Source of the DNA: Selenomonas sp. AE3005
Lineage (GTDB): Bacteria; Bacillota; Negativicutes; Selenomonadales; Selenomonadaceae
NCBI RefSeq assembly: GCF_905233635.1
Contig: NZ_CAJODG010000012.1
Span: 25,193-89,192 of the forward strand
Reading direction: 5' to 3'
DNA length: 64,000 nucleotides
The notes under the pieces are model-generated. The model searched no databases. It saw only the letters and a program-made list of their open reading frames with translations, and was not told the origin of the DNA. Below are positions 17,250 to 25,106 of the stretch, piece by piece. A program made the position numbers and the translations under genes. Position 1 is the first letter of the stretch. Each line of letters starts with the position of its first letter.

Positions 17250-17806
17250 TCCAAAATCTTTTCGCCGTGATAAATCTCGCCGCCGATATCCGGCTTAGCC
17301 CCGTAGCCAATTGCCCATTCACATTTGTACTTGATGGCCTGGGCATGGATGACATCAATTCTGTCATGAGTGCGAATAACCTTGCCCGGCACACCTACCA
17401 CCAACGAATTCGGCGGAATAACTTCATTTTCCTTTACCAGGGCCCCGGCCGCAATCACGGAACCGCGGCCTATTTTTGCGCCCGACAGCACCGTGGCGTT
17501 CATGCCGACCAGTACATGGTCCTCAATCTCACAGCCATGAATAACCGCACTATGGCCGATGGTCACATAGTCGCCAATAATGCAGGGATGTTCATCAGCC
17601 ACATGCAGGCAGGTCAAATCCTGCACATTGGAACATTCGCCCACCTGAATGTAATTCACATCACCTCTGGCCACCACACCGGGCCACAGGCTGGAATACT
17701 TGCCGACACGAACATCACCAGCCAGGAACACCTGCGGAGCGACAAAGGCCTCCTCATGAATCTGCGGACGAATTCCCTGAAAAACATCACTATTTAGCGT
17801 ATACAT
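17246..17806 (-). CDS. Gamma-carbonic-anhydrase-like hexapeptide protein
   Basis: This 186-residue protein is a left-handed beta-helix of hexapeptide repeats (V-F-L-A-G-D-V, Y-S-S-L-W-P-G-V-V-A-R-G-D). The conserved R-G-D, N-V-Q-D and H-V-A-D-E-H-P...G-H-S-A-V-I-H-G-C segments supply the zinc-ligand histidines of gamma-class carbonic anhydrases (YrdA/PaaY group). Many members bind metal but have weak or no anhydrase activity. The second of two ATGs is used because AGGAGG lies upstream. It follows the acidic unknown gene by 38 bp. Confidence 0.88.
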   Translation of the reverse strand: MYTLNSDVFQGIRPQIHEEAFVAPQVFLAGDVRVGKYSSLWPGVVARGDVNYIQVGECSNVQDLTCLHVADEHPCIIGDYVTIGHSAVIHGCEIEDHVLVGMNATVLSGAKIGRGSVIAAGALVKENEVIPPNSLVVGVPGKVIRTHDRIDVIHAQAIKYKCEWAIGYGAKPDIGGEIYHGEKILD

Positions 17807-17844
17807 GAACATCCTCCTAAGTAACCTAAGTAAGATAAAATATA

Positions 17845-18216
17845 TCAGCCATCATTAAGCTGACTTTTGGCCAGTTCCAAAATATCAGCCTGATTTTTTG
17901 TACGGTCGCCGGCAATGCGGGCTGCGATATTCTCAGGAGAACCTTCGTCTGCCGCCGGCCATTCCTCTTCTTCCCCGGGCTCGCCGACTGATTCTTCCAC
18001 GGGCTCACCGTCTGGTTCTGCCGCCGGTTCCTCAGCAGCCGGGGACAGTTTCCGCTGCCGTTTTTTTTCCTCCGCCAAGGCTTCTGCCTCCATCTCCTCC
18101 TGTGTCAGGTCTGAGCCCGGAGTTGCCACATAAAACGGTTTTACCGTGAGCATTTCCATTTCCATTTTATTGCCGCCACGATAAACCCGGTGTCCTGTCT
18201 GAATAGGTTCTGACAT
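17845..18216 (-). CDS. Acidic protein of unknown function
   Basis: This 123-residue protein is not recognised. After a short N-terminal part (SEPIQTGHRVYRGGNK) it becomes highly acidic and Pro-rich, with a run of repeated E-P-(x)-(E/G)-E units at about 65-90, and then a short helical C-terminus. It has no signal peptide or membrane segment. A GGGGGAGAG site supports the ATG. It is probably co-transcribed with the carbonic-anhydrase-like gene downstream. The low-complexity middle limits inference of function. Confidence 0.65.
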   Translation of the reverse strand: MSEPIQTGHRVYRGGNKMEMEMLTVKPFYVATPGSDLTQEEMEAEALAEEKKRQRKLSPAAEEPAAEPDGEPVEESVGEPGEEEEWPAADEGSPENIAARIAGDRTKNQADILELAKSQLNDG

Positions 18217-18304
18217 ACGCTCTCCCCCTATCTTTCGCGCTTACATCTATCCTCATTTTCGACAGCATGCTAAAAAAATCCTGCCACAGGCCTCACGGCA
18301 AAAA

Positions 18305-19081
18305 TTAAAAAATACGGCCACGCACATTACCGGTAAAGCGTTCGATTTCTTCCATAAAAGCCTTCCATTCATCGGGCATGGCCTCACCACGCAGCGTATA
18401 GCTCCCCTTGTCTTCAGAACCATCACGCCAGCTCAGTTTCCATTCCACCCGGGGCAGAAAGTCATCGGTAACACCATCCTGCTGCACCTTCCATTCAGCA
18501 GCATGCTCCCCAATGCGCTCCAACAGCAGTGGCACATTGCGCACGGAATCAAATGCGTGACGTTCCGTCCCCAAGCCTTGCTTATGCCGGGTAAACACCA
18601 GAATATGTTTTCCCCGGTTGATAATCAGCTTTTCTGTCAGTCCGATTTTTTTCTGCTTAGGCAGATAAATACTGCCGCCAGGATTTTCGATGGTATCATG
18701 CAGGATTAACGCCACCTGCTCGAGCTGCCGAACCCGATGTATTTCCACACCGGGAATCTCATTCAGCAAATCGATAAACGCCGCCCAGCTGCCGGGATGA
18801 GCATTATCCCCCACAATCCGGCGCGCACCGAGCTTGGAATCCTTAAAATACAACCGCCACAGGCTGTGGACGGCCGGCGGCACCGGTGGCTGATAGCTGG
18901 CCCGCCAGGCACTAAGGTGCAGCTTTTCCAGACGCCGCAGCCAACGGCGTCCTCCCTCAAGCAGGGCAAAATCCCCTTTGACCTCCCCTTGGGACACCTT
19001 GTAATAGAGTTGCCGCTCCCGTACCTCTATATCAACTTGTAAGTTCATTTCCTCTAAAGAAAATTTCAATTCCTCCAGCAA
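18305..19081 (-). CDS. Unknown soluble protein, likely TTG start
   Basis: I do not recognise this protein of about 259 residues. It is rich in W, R and E with an alternating strand-helix pattern and no membrane segment or signal peptide. The longest open frame begins at 19147, but that codon lies inside the terminator hairpin of the upstream gene. A TTG at 19081 with GGAGG ten bases upstream gives LLEELKFSLEEMNLQ and is the best start; the ATG at 19048 has GAGG too close to it. The frame is long and free of stops, so the gene is likely real. Confidence 0.6.
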   Translation of the reverse strand: MLEELKFSLEEMNLQVDIEVRERQLYYKVSQGEVKGDFALLEGGRRWLRRLEKLHLSAWRASYQPPVPPAVHSLWRLYFKDSKLGARRIVGDNAHPGSWAAFIDLLNEIPGVEIHRVRQLEQVALILHDTIENPGGSIYLPKQKKIGLTEKLIINRGKHILVFTRHKQGLGTERHAFDSVRNVPLLLERIGEHAAEWKVQQDGVTDDFLPRVEWKLSWRDGSEDKGSYTLRGEAMPDEWKAFMEEIERFTGNVRGRIF

Positions 19082-19134
19082 TCTGTTTCGGCCTCCATTC
19101 CCACAATTCAAGCTTTCCCATATATCATAGTAAA

Positions 19135-19176
19135 AAGCCCGTGGCAATGCAAGAAAATATTGCCACGAGCTTTCGA
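19135..19176 (-). terminator. Terminator of the cstA-uxaC-ybjN operon
   Basis: Minus-strand stem AAGCTCGTGGCAATA / TATTGCCACGGGCTT-like arms with a short loop, followed by five Ts. Confidence 0.8.
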
Positions 19177-19187
19177 CTATTTGTTAT

Positions 19188-19649
19188 TTATTTTCCCCAA
19201 ACCTGTCCCATAAACTCATCGTACACATCTTCCAAGTGCTGGACAAGCACGCTGAGCATCAGCTGTATCATCTTGCTGTCAAACGTATCATCTACAAACG
19301 GCAGGCAGATATCCAGATAAACCTTGCCGTCCTTATGTAAATAATACTTAAAGCTCTTGTAGCGGGAATTTAATTCATTGAGATATTCCTTGATACGAAC
19401 CTGTTTGTCCTCCGGCAGGCCGCTGATTATCTGCGTGCGGATAACCGTGAAAATACTCGTATCAATGAGTATGGCCATCGGCAGAATCTGTCCCCGGGTT
19501 TCAATCCGGGAACGGAACAGCACCGTAGCGTAATCATCGTCCATGGACTCTGTGCTGAACACATTGATGTTGTTCTCAATCAAAAACTCCTGAAACCGGA
19601 CAGCCTTTTCATTGCTTTCCACACTTTTCTTCGTTGTTTTCTTCGGCAT
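19188..19649 (-). CDS. YbjN-like small protein
   Basis: This 153-residue soluble protein begins with a Lys/Thr-rich tail (PKKTTKKSVESNEK) and continues with a strand-helix pattern and L-P-E-D-K-Q-V-R-I-K-E-Y-L-N-E-L-N, followed by Y-K-S-F-K-Y-Y. This resembles the YbjN family, whose members are proposed to act as chaperone-like or sensory proteins. The ATG at 19649 has AGAGGA eight bases upstream. It follows uxaC by 21 bp and is the last gene before the terminator. The family call is tentative. Confidence 0.6.
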   Translation of the reverse strand: MPKKTTKKSVESNEKAVRFQEFLIENNINVFSTESMDDDYATVLFRSRIETRGQILPMAILIDTSIFTVIRTQIISGLPEDKQVRIKEYLNELNSRYKSFKYYLHKDGKVYLDICLPFVDDTFDSKMIQLMLSVLVQHLEDVYDEFMGQVWGK

Positions 19650-19670
19650 AGTCAAAATCCTCTTCTGTAA

Positions 19671-21083
19671 TTAAAATGCAAAATAGCGGCAAGCATTGTT
19701 GTAGCTGATATCTTCCACTAATTTTCCCAGCGTTTTCATATCGGCAGGATACTCGCCATTTTCTACCATATTGCCAATGAAATTGCACAAAATACGGCGG
19801 TAGTACTCATGGCGTGAGTAGGACAGCAGCGACCGGGAATCCGTCGGTGCGCCGATAGTATTGCCCAGCACTGATACACTGGCCAGCGTCGCCAGCTGTG
19901 CCTCTATGCCGGCCTTGTTGTTGTTAAACCACCAGGCCGCGCCCTGCTGCACCTTGCCCAGTACCTCTGAGCCGGTAAACGAAGGCAAAAGCGACGCGAT
20001 AACGATATTATCCGCCGGATTCAGCGAGCAGATAATGGTCTTGGGCAGGTGGCCGGCCTTATCCAGCGCGTCGAGGAACTTAGCCAGGCCCGGGGCGCAG
20101 TTATGCGTATCAACAGCGTCAAAGCCACTGTCAGACCCCAGCGAGGTCAGCCGTGTCGAATTCGTGTCACGCAGGGCCGAATAGTGCAGCTGCATGGTCC
20201 AGCCCCGGCGAGCGTATTCCTCACCTAAGAACATAAGCATTGCTGTCTTATACTGCTCCATGGCCTCCTTGGAAGGCTGCCCTTTGCCATTGATGACCTT
20301 GCCGACCACATCATCGAGTTCAAATTCTCGGGCCGGAACATAGGCCATATAAGGCAGGGACTGGTCAGCAATCTGACAGCCCTGGCTGGCAAAATAATCC
20401 AGACGCTTGACAACCGCGTCACGAATATCCTGCATGGTGGAGATATCGTCCATGCCGGCAGATTCCCCCAGCTCGTAACGCATGTAAGTATCCCAGCCAT
20501 CCACTTCGATATTCAGCAGACTGTCAGCACGGAAGGTGGGCAGCACCTTGGCCGGACATGTTCCCTCCTGCTGAATCTTTTTATGCCATTTCAGGTCAGA
20601 GGCCGGGTCGTCCGTAGTACAGATAACCTGAACATTGGACTGCTTGATAATGCCCTGCGCGCGCATTTCCGCGCTCAGCAGGCGTTCATTGCATATATCC
20701 CAAATCTTTTCCGCATTTTCCCCGTTGAGCACCAGGTCACAGTCAAAGTAACGTTTCAGCTCCAAATGCGTCCAGTGATACAGGGGATTGCCAATAGCCC
20801 GGGACAGGCTTTCCGCAAAGTATTGGAATTTTTCCCGTGAAGAAACATCGCTGCCGGACACACAGCCCTCATCCACCCCGTTGCTGCGCAGCAAGCGCCA
20901 CTTGTAGGTATCTGAGCCCAGCCAGGCCTGGGCAATATTGCGAAACTCACGGTTTTCCGCAATCTCCCGGGGATTGATATGACAATGATAGTCATATATC
21001 GGCATAAGGGCGGCATGTTCATGGTAAAGATGCCGTGCCGTATCTGTTTGCAACAGAAAATCTTCGTCCATAAAAGCTTTCAT
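19671..21083 (-). CDS. uxaC: Uronate isomerase
   Basis: This 470-residue protein is UxaC. The metal-binding Y-D-Y-H-C-H near residue 33 starts the amidohydrolase barrel, and C-T-T-D-D-P, L-H-Y-S-A-L-R-D-T-N and the C-terminal Y-(S)-R-H-E-Y-(Y)-R-R segment are typical. It converts glucuronate to fructuronate and galacturonate to tagaturonate, the entry into hexuronate breakdown. It follows cstA by 31 bp, so the two are likely one operon. No uxuA/uxaA, kdgK or hexuronate transporter genes are in the window. Confidence 0.95.
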   Translation of the reverse strand: MKAFMDEDFLLQTDTARHLYHEHAALMPIYDYHCHINPREIAENREFRNIAQAWLGSDTYKWRLLRSNGVDEGCVSGSDVSSREKFQYFAESLSRAIGNPLYHWTHLELKRYFDCDLVLNGENAEKIWDICNERLLSAEMRAQGIIKQSNVQVICTTDDPASDLKWHKKIQQEGTCPAKVLPTFRADSLLNIEVDGWDTYMRYELGESAGMDDISTMQDIRDAVVKRLDYFASQGCQIADQSLPYMAYVPAREFELDDVVGKVINGKGQPSKEAMEQYKTAMLMFLGEEYARRGWTMQLHYSALRDTNSTRLTSLGSDSGFDAVDTHNCAPGLAKFLDALDKAGHLPKTIICSLNPADNIVIASLLPSFTGSEVLGKVQQGAAWWFNNNKAGIEAQLATLASVSVLGNTIGAPTDSRSLLSYSRHEYYRRILCNFIGNMVENGEYPADMKTLGKLVEDISYNNACRYFAF

Positions 21084-21114
21084 AATCTAACCTCCCACAA
21101 CGCCCTTACACTTC

Positions 21115-22536
21115 TTACGCCTTGTTGCCAAAAGTAGCCTTATAGTACAGGCCTACGCACAGCACTGCAAAGACAATGCCCACAGGATAGGAAATAGCCG
21201 TGGAGAGCTGCAGCCCTTCTGGTGCCTGCAGAATATACGTGCAGGAAACGGCCGACATAAACGTCGCCGGAACAAAGGGAATCTTCCAGGCTCCAGACGT
21301 TTTCTTCGTGCGATAGAGGTAAACTGCACCCGTCCAAAGGACAATCATGGCCAGCGTCTGATTTGTCCAGGAAAAATAACGCCAGATAATGTTAAAGTCC
21401 ATCTGTGACAGGATGCCGCCCACAGCCAGCAGGGGCACAGCAAACATCAGGCGCTTTGTTGCCTGTTCCTGATTGATGCCGAACCAGTCAGCAAGTGTCA
21501 GACGGGCAGAACGGAAAGCCGTATCACCGGACGTAATCGGGCAGGCAATAACGCCCAGCATAGCCAGTACAGCACCAACGCCCGTGCCCATAAAGCCTAC
21601 ACAGATATCATATACAACCGTACCGGCACCACCGGCTTTCATAGCCGCCGCCAGTCCGCCCGTACCATCATAGAAAGTAACACCAGCAGCCGCCCAAATA
21701 AGCGCAATAATACCTTCAGAAACCATAGCACCGTAGAATACCGGACGGCCCAGGCGTTCATCTTTCAGGCAGCGGGCCATAATCGGGGACTGCGTGGAAT
21801 GGAAACCGGAGATTGCACCGCAGGCCACCGTGATGAACATCAACGGCCATATAGGCATTTTTTCCGGCCCGGCCGGATGGAGATTCTGCAGCGTCAATTC
21901 CGGCATGGTGTGGCCGCCAACCCCAAAGAGCATACCGCCCATGATACCCAAAGCCATGACGATAAGGCAGATACCGAAAATCGGATAGAAACGGGCAATG
22001 AGTTTATCAATCGGCAAAAGCGTTGCCAGGAAATAGTAACCCAAAACACAGGGCAGTACCACCGTTACCGCTACACCGGTAAGTTTTGCCAGCAAGCCGG
22101 CCGGCCCGGTCATGAATACCGTACCAACTAATACCAGCAGTACAACCGAGAACACGCGCATAATCAGCAGCATGACCGGCCCCATGTGATGGCCGACTAC
22201 CTCGGAGATACTCTTGCCGTCCTCGCGCAAGGAAATCATACCGGACAGATAGTCATGGACAGCCCCGGCAAAAATAGTACCAAAGACAATCCAGAGATAA
22301 ACGCATGGCCCCCAAATTGCGCCCCCCAGAGCACCAAAAATAGGACCTAAGCCAGCAATATTTAATAATTGAATCAAAAATACCTTCCATGTCGGCAGGG
22401 GGATATAGTCCACGCCGTCATTATGCACCAGTGCAGGTGTTTTGGCATCAGTCGGGCCAAACACAGTGTCTACGATTTTACCATAGATAAAATAACCGCC
22501 AATCAAAGCACACAAAGCAACCAAAAATGTTACCAT
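21115..22536 (-). CDS. cstA: CstA-family transporter
   Basis: This 473-residue membrane protein has about 13-14 helices and CstA motifs: Y-G-K-I-V-D near the start, N-I-A-G-L-G-P-I-F-G-A-L-G-G, H-D-Y-L-S-G, G-F-H-S-T-Q-S-P and C-P-I-T-S-G-D-T-A-F-R. CstA/BtsT proteins take up pyruvate or peptides. At 473 residues it is the short form, lacking the C-terminal extension of enteric CstA (about 700). It heads the operon with uxaC. A GAGGTG site precedes the ATG. Confidence 0.92.
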   Translation of the reverse strand: MVTFLVALCALIGGYFIYGKIVDTVFGPTDAKTPALVHNDGVDYIPLPTWKVFLIQLLNIAGLGPIFGALGGAIWGPCVYLWIVFGTIFAGAVHDYLSGMISLREDGKSISEVVGHHMGPVMLLIMRVFSVVLLVLVGTVFMTGPAGLLAKLTGVAVTVVLPCVLGYYFLATLLPIDKLIARFYPIFGICLIVMALGIMGGMLFGVGGHTMPELTLQNLHPAGPEKMPIWPLMFITVACGAISGFHSTQSPIMARCLKDERLGRPVFYGAMVSEGIIALIWAAAGVTFYDGTGGLAAAMKAGGAGTVVYDICVGFMGTGVGAVLAMLGVIACPITSGDTAFRSARLTLADWFGINQEQATKRLMFAVPLLAVGGILSQMDFNIIWRYFSWTNQTLAMIVLWTGAVYLYRTKKTSGAWKIPFVPATFMSAVSCTYILQAPEGLQLSTAISYPVGIVFAVLCVGLYYKATFGNKA

Positions 22537-22554
22537 TTGTTTTCACCTCATCAT

Positions 22555-22690
22555 TGTAACGCCGTTATGCCAGTTTTGCCACAGGCTAAACTGCCTCTTG
22601 GCGTTTTTCCACAGGTACCAGCTCCACGTCACACAAGACGGGAGATATATGCCCCCCTGCTGCAGAGCGGGGGGGGACATATCCTTCCGG
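22555..22690 (+). repeat. Dispersed palindromic element, copy C (divergent)
   Basis: The first module GTAACGCCGTTATGCCAG...TTGGCGTTT keeps the AGTTTTGCC-ACA-GGCTAAACT hairpin. The second keeps GACGGGAGATATATG and a CCCCCC-loop-GGGGGG stem. About 30 bases of unrelated sequence separate the modules. It fills the gap between cstA and the small secreted protein gene. Confidence 0.75.
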
Positions 22691-22731
22691 GTCATCACAT
22701 CTAAGTTCCTGTTTATTGCCCGTTGCCGGAA

Positions 22732-23103
22732 TCAGGTACTCTCAATACTTACCGCGCCTCCCGGTCTGATGGTTACTGTATAGATACGGAACAAATCAAG
22801 CGCACGCCAGTAATCATCCGAACCGTCTTCATATACGACTCTTATATCCCAGAAATTTCTATCATCACTTTGGCAAAACTGCAAAAAAATCGACTGGCCA
22901 GGGTATAGTACCTTATTAGGCCCTAATTCGTCCTGGTATTCCCAACTGGTCGGATTCGTCGGACTCAGATAAATCTCCGTAATCGCACGGCCAGTACCAT
23001 TTACCAGATTAAAATCCTGACTGCCGGCCATAGCGGTTCCGGCCGCAGCTGCCATCATCAGCACAGCCAGCCAGAACACTTTCAACAAATGTAACCTTCG
23101 CAT
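22732..23103 (-). CDS. Small secreted protein of unknown function
   Basis: This 123-residue protein starts with a clear Sec signal peptide (M-R-R-L-H-L-L-K, a hydrophobic run, cleavage after A-M-A near residue 26). The mature part of about 97 residues is beta-rich with several aromatic residues and many Asp/Ser, for example D-F-N-L-V-N-G-T-G-R-A-I-T-E-I-Y-L-S-P, which is a pattern seen in small secreted beta-sandwich proteins. One Cys is present. The ATG at 23103 has AGGAGG five to eight bases upstream. Function unknown. Confidence 0.75.
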   Translation of the reverse strand: MRRLHLLKVFWLAVLMMAAAAGTAMAGSQDFNLVNGTGRAITEIYLSPTNPTSWEYQDELGPNKVLYPGQSIFLQFCQSDDRNFWDIRVVYEDGSDDYWRALDLFRIYTVTIRPGGAVSIEST

Positions 23104-23177
23104 AAAAACTCCTCCTTTTCTGCGTGAACGTTTACATTTTTCTGTAAATACTACGCGCAATAACAACATTTGCTAAT

Positions 23178-23207
23178 TTGGTAGTATGCTGTTATTTATG
23201 CTATAAT
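23178..23207 (+). promoter_or_regulatory. Promoter of the TSUP exporter
   Basis: TTGGTA (23178-23183), an 18-base spacer and an extended TGC-TATAAT (-10 at 23202-23207). Confidence 0.65.
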
Positions 23208-23281
23208 GTGTATTCGTAATTAGAACAAAAAATTCCTGCCCAATGTCAAAGTTTTCTTAAACAATCTTCAGGAGGTACTTT

Positions 23282-24073
23282 ATGGAAGTCCTTTTATTTT
23301 TCTTGTTAGGTTTAGGTGTCGGCACCTTCGGCACCTTAGTAGGTATCGGCGGCGGCCTTATCTGCGTACCAATTTTTATTCTGTTCTTATCGCAGGGTAC
23401 AGCCCATCCCTTCTTCCAGACAGCTGCCCAGATAACCGGTACCTCTTTGGTTATCGTCATGGCCAACGCGCTGTCGGGCACCCTTGCCTACATCCGTCAA
23501 AAACGCGTCTATTTCAAGGCGGCCATTCCCTTTGCTCTCGCCACCCTGCCCGGCGCTTTTTTCGGCTCCTACATCGTGGACAAGTTCAATCAGCCCATGC
23601 TGAATTTTTACTTCGGTATCTTCCTGCTGTTCATGGCCTCAATGATGTACATCAACAGCCGCCGCAAGCCGCCGGTCGATGTCGACCAGCTCCCCGCCAG
23701 CTTTACCTATAACCACTGGGTGGGTATCATATCCAGTTTCGGCGTAGGCTTTCTTTCCAGTATCTTCGGTATCGGCGGCGGCGTTATCCATGTGCCCTTG
23801 ATGATTTACCTCTTAGGTTTCCCGGTGCACATGGCCACCGCCACCTCCCATTTCGTGCTGGCTGCCTCCTCCGCCTTTGGCGTGGTTTCCCACTTTCTGC
23901 TCGACCACATCATCTGGCTGCCGGCCATCTGCATTTCCCTGGGTGCCGCCATCGGTGCCCAGATTGGCGCAAAAATCTCCAAGAAAACAAAATCCAAAAT
24001 TATCCTGGCCCTGCTGTCCCTGGCCATGTTCGCCTTAGGCTGCCGCCTGATTCTTATGGGCAGCATCCAGTAA
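23282..24073 (+). CDS. TauE/SafE-type (TSUP) anion transporter
   Basis: This 263-residue membrane protein has about eight helices arranged as two related halves. Each half carries the glycine-rich G-x-G-G-G motif of the family (V-G-I-G-G-G-L-I-C-V-P and I-F-G-I-G-G-G-V-I-H-V-P). TSUP proteins carry sulfite, sulfonates or other small anions and organic acids across the membrane. No sulfur-metabolism genes adjoin it. It has its own promoter, AGGAGG site and terminator, so it is monocistronic. Confidence 0.9.
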   Translation: MEVLLFFLLGLGVGTFGTLVGIGGGLICVPIFILFLSQGTAHPFFQTAAQITGTSLVIVMANALSGTLAYIRQKRVYFKAAIPFALATLPGAFFGSYIVDKFNQPMLNFYFGIFLLFMASMMYINSRRKPPVDVDQLPASFTYNHWVGIISSFGVGFLSSIFGIGGGVIHVPLMIYLLGFPVHMATATSHFVLAASSAFGVVSHFLLDHIIWLPAICISLGAAIGAQIGAKISKKTKSKIILALLSLAMFALGCRLILMGSIQ

Positions 24074-24111
24074 ACGGACAGCCAAACCAACGAAAATATC
24101 CCTGTATACCC

Positions 24112-24157
24112 AAATGCGGCTGACAAGTCATTTTTTGACCTGTCAGCCGCATTTTTC
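24112..24157 (+). terminator. Terminator of the TSUP gene
   Basis: Perfect 14-base stem AAATGCGGCTGACA/TGTCAGCCGCATTT with a 15-base loop and a T-run. It directly abuts the repeat element downstream. Confidence 0.9.
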
Positions 24158-24160
24158 GTT

Positions 24161-24283
24161 TATAACGCCGTTGTTCCAGTTTTGCCATAGGCAAAACTTC
24201 CTCTTGGCGTTTCAACGAGGCGGGAGATATGCTCGCCGCCTGTTTTGGTATTCGTGTGGGGGACATTTTCTTGCCTCGTTATA
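24161..24283 (+). repeat. Dispersed palindromic element, copy A
   Basis: TATAACGCCGTTGTTCCAG...CTTGCCTCGTTATA, with inverted ends TATAACG/CGTTATA. The first module holds a perfect AGTTTTGCC-ATA-GGCAAAACT hairpin inside AACGCC/GGCGTT arms. The second holds AACGAGGC/GCCTCGTT arms with a shortened G-run region. It supplies the stop codon of the methyltransferase-like gene on the other strand. Confidence 0.88.
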
Positions 24284-25106
24284 AAAAAAATCCACCTGCC
24301 TGCAGCCGTGCCTGTACTTTTTCCCGGTGAAAACAGGATTCCGCGATAAAATCCTGCAGGTATTCCGGAAAAATACCCTCACGTGCACATAGTTCCTGCA
24401 AGCTCTCAATATTAGCCTCCGGCTGCACATCATATTCGATACGGTGCAGGATTCTGGCCAGTTCCTTGCGTATTGCCGGGCTGTACAAGCCTTTGAGATT
24501 TGCCACCGCCGCTGTGCTGACCGCCGCCCGGAACAGATAGCGGCTGACAGCCAGTTCGTGATTGATATTCACATAGCCCTGCGATTCCCACGCCTCTGCC
24601 GTGCTTTCCTCATCGTCCTTATCCCCCGGCACGAAATCAATTTCCTTAAATAAGGTATCATCGAGCAGCCGCACCATTTCACTCTTGGCGTAAAGATGTT
24701 TTTCCCTTACAGGAAACTCTCCGGCCTGCAGAGCCGCGAGCACACCGGTATAGCGCACATTGAAAAAATCCCCGTACAACACACCGGTATCCGTCAGCTT
24801 GCGGCTGATATCCAGCAGCAGGTCATAGGGTTCATAGGCCCTGGTCAGCAGATTTTCCGCCAACACGGCATCAAAACTCCCCTCGGCAAAGGGCAGTTTT
24901 TCCCGGCGGTAGTCCAGAAAATACCACTTGATATTCACCCCGGCGAACTCCGGCAGGTCCGCCGCCTCCTCGATTTCCGTCACGACGGTAAGGCTGGCCT
25001 GCGGATACAGGGCCGCAATTTTTTCGATATAAGTCAGACTTTCCAGCAGCAGCCAGCGCATTGGTGCCGGGCCGCCGCTCCAAAAACATGTCAGGTCCTG
25101 TTTCAT
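24279..25106 (-). CDS. Methyltransferase-like protein
   Basis: This 275-residue protein looks like a class I SAM-dependent methyltransferase with a degenerate glycine motif. Strand 2 is SLTVVTEIEEA; L-P-F-A-E-G-S-F-D-A-V-L-A-E-N-L-L resembles the post-motif and motif IV; D-T-G-V-L-Y-G-D-F-F-N motif V. A helical C-terminal domain follows. Its start overlaps the GT41 stop by 4 bp (ATGA), so the two are translationally coupled and probably act in one glycan or glycoprotein pathway. The last codons GGFFL and the stop come from a T-run and the end of a repeat element, so the true C-terminus may have been trimmed. Confidence 0.6.
   Translation of the reverse strand: MKQDLTCFWSGGPAPMRWLLLESLTYIEKIAALYPQASLTVVTEIEEAADLPEFAGVNIKWYFLDYRREKLPFAEGSFDAVLAENLLTRAYEPYDLLLDISRKLTDTGVLYGDFFNVRYTGVLAALQAGEFPVREKHLYAKSEMVRLLDDTLFKEIDFVPGDKDDEESTAEAWESQGYVNINHELAVSRYLFRAAVSTAAVANLKGLYSPAIRKELARILHRIEYDVQPEANIESLQELCAREGIFPEYLQDFIAESCFHREKVQARLQAGGFFL

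Noticed and set aside
19082..19147. ATG at 19147 as start of the unknown 18.3-19.1 kb gene
   Set aside because: It lies within the terminator hairpin of the upstream operon, so it would not be on the gene's own transcript.
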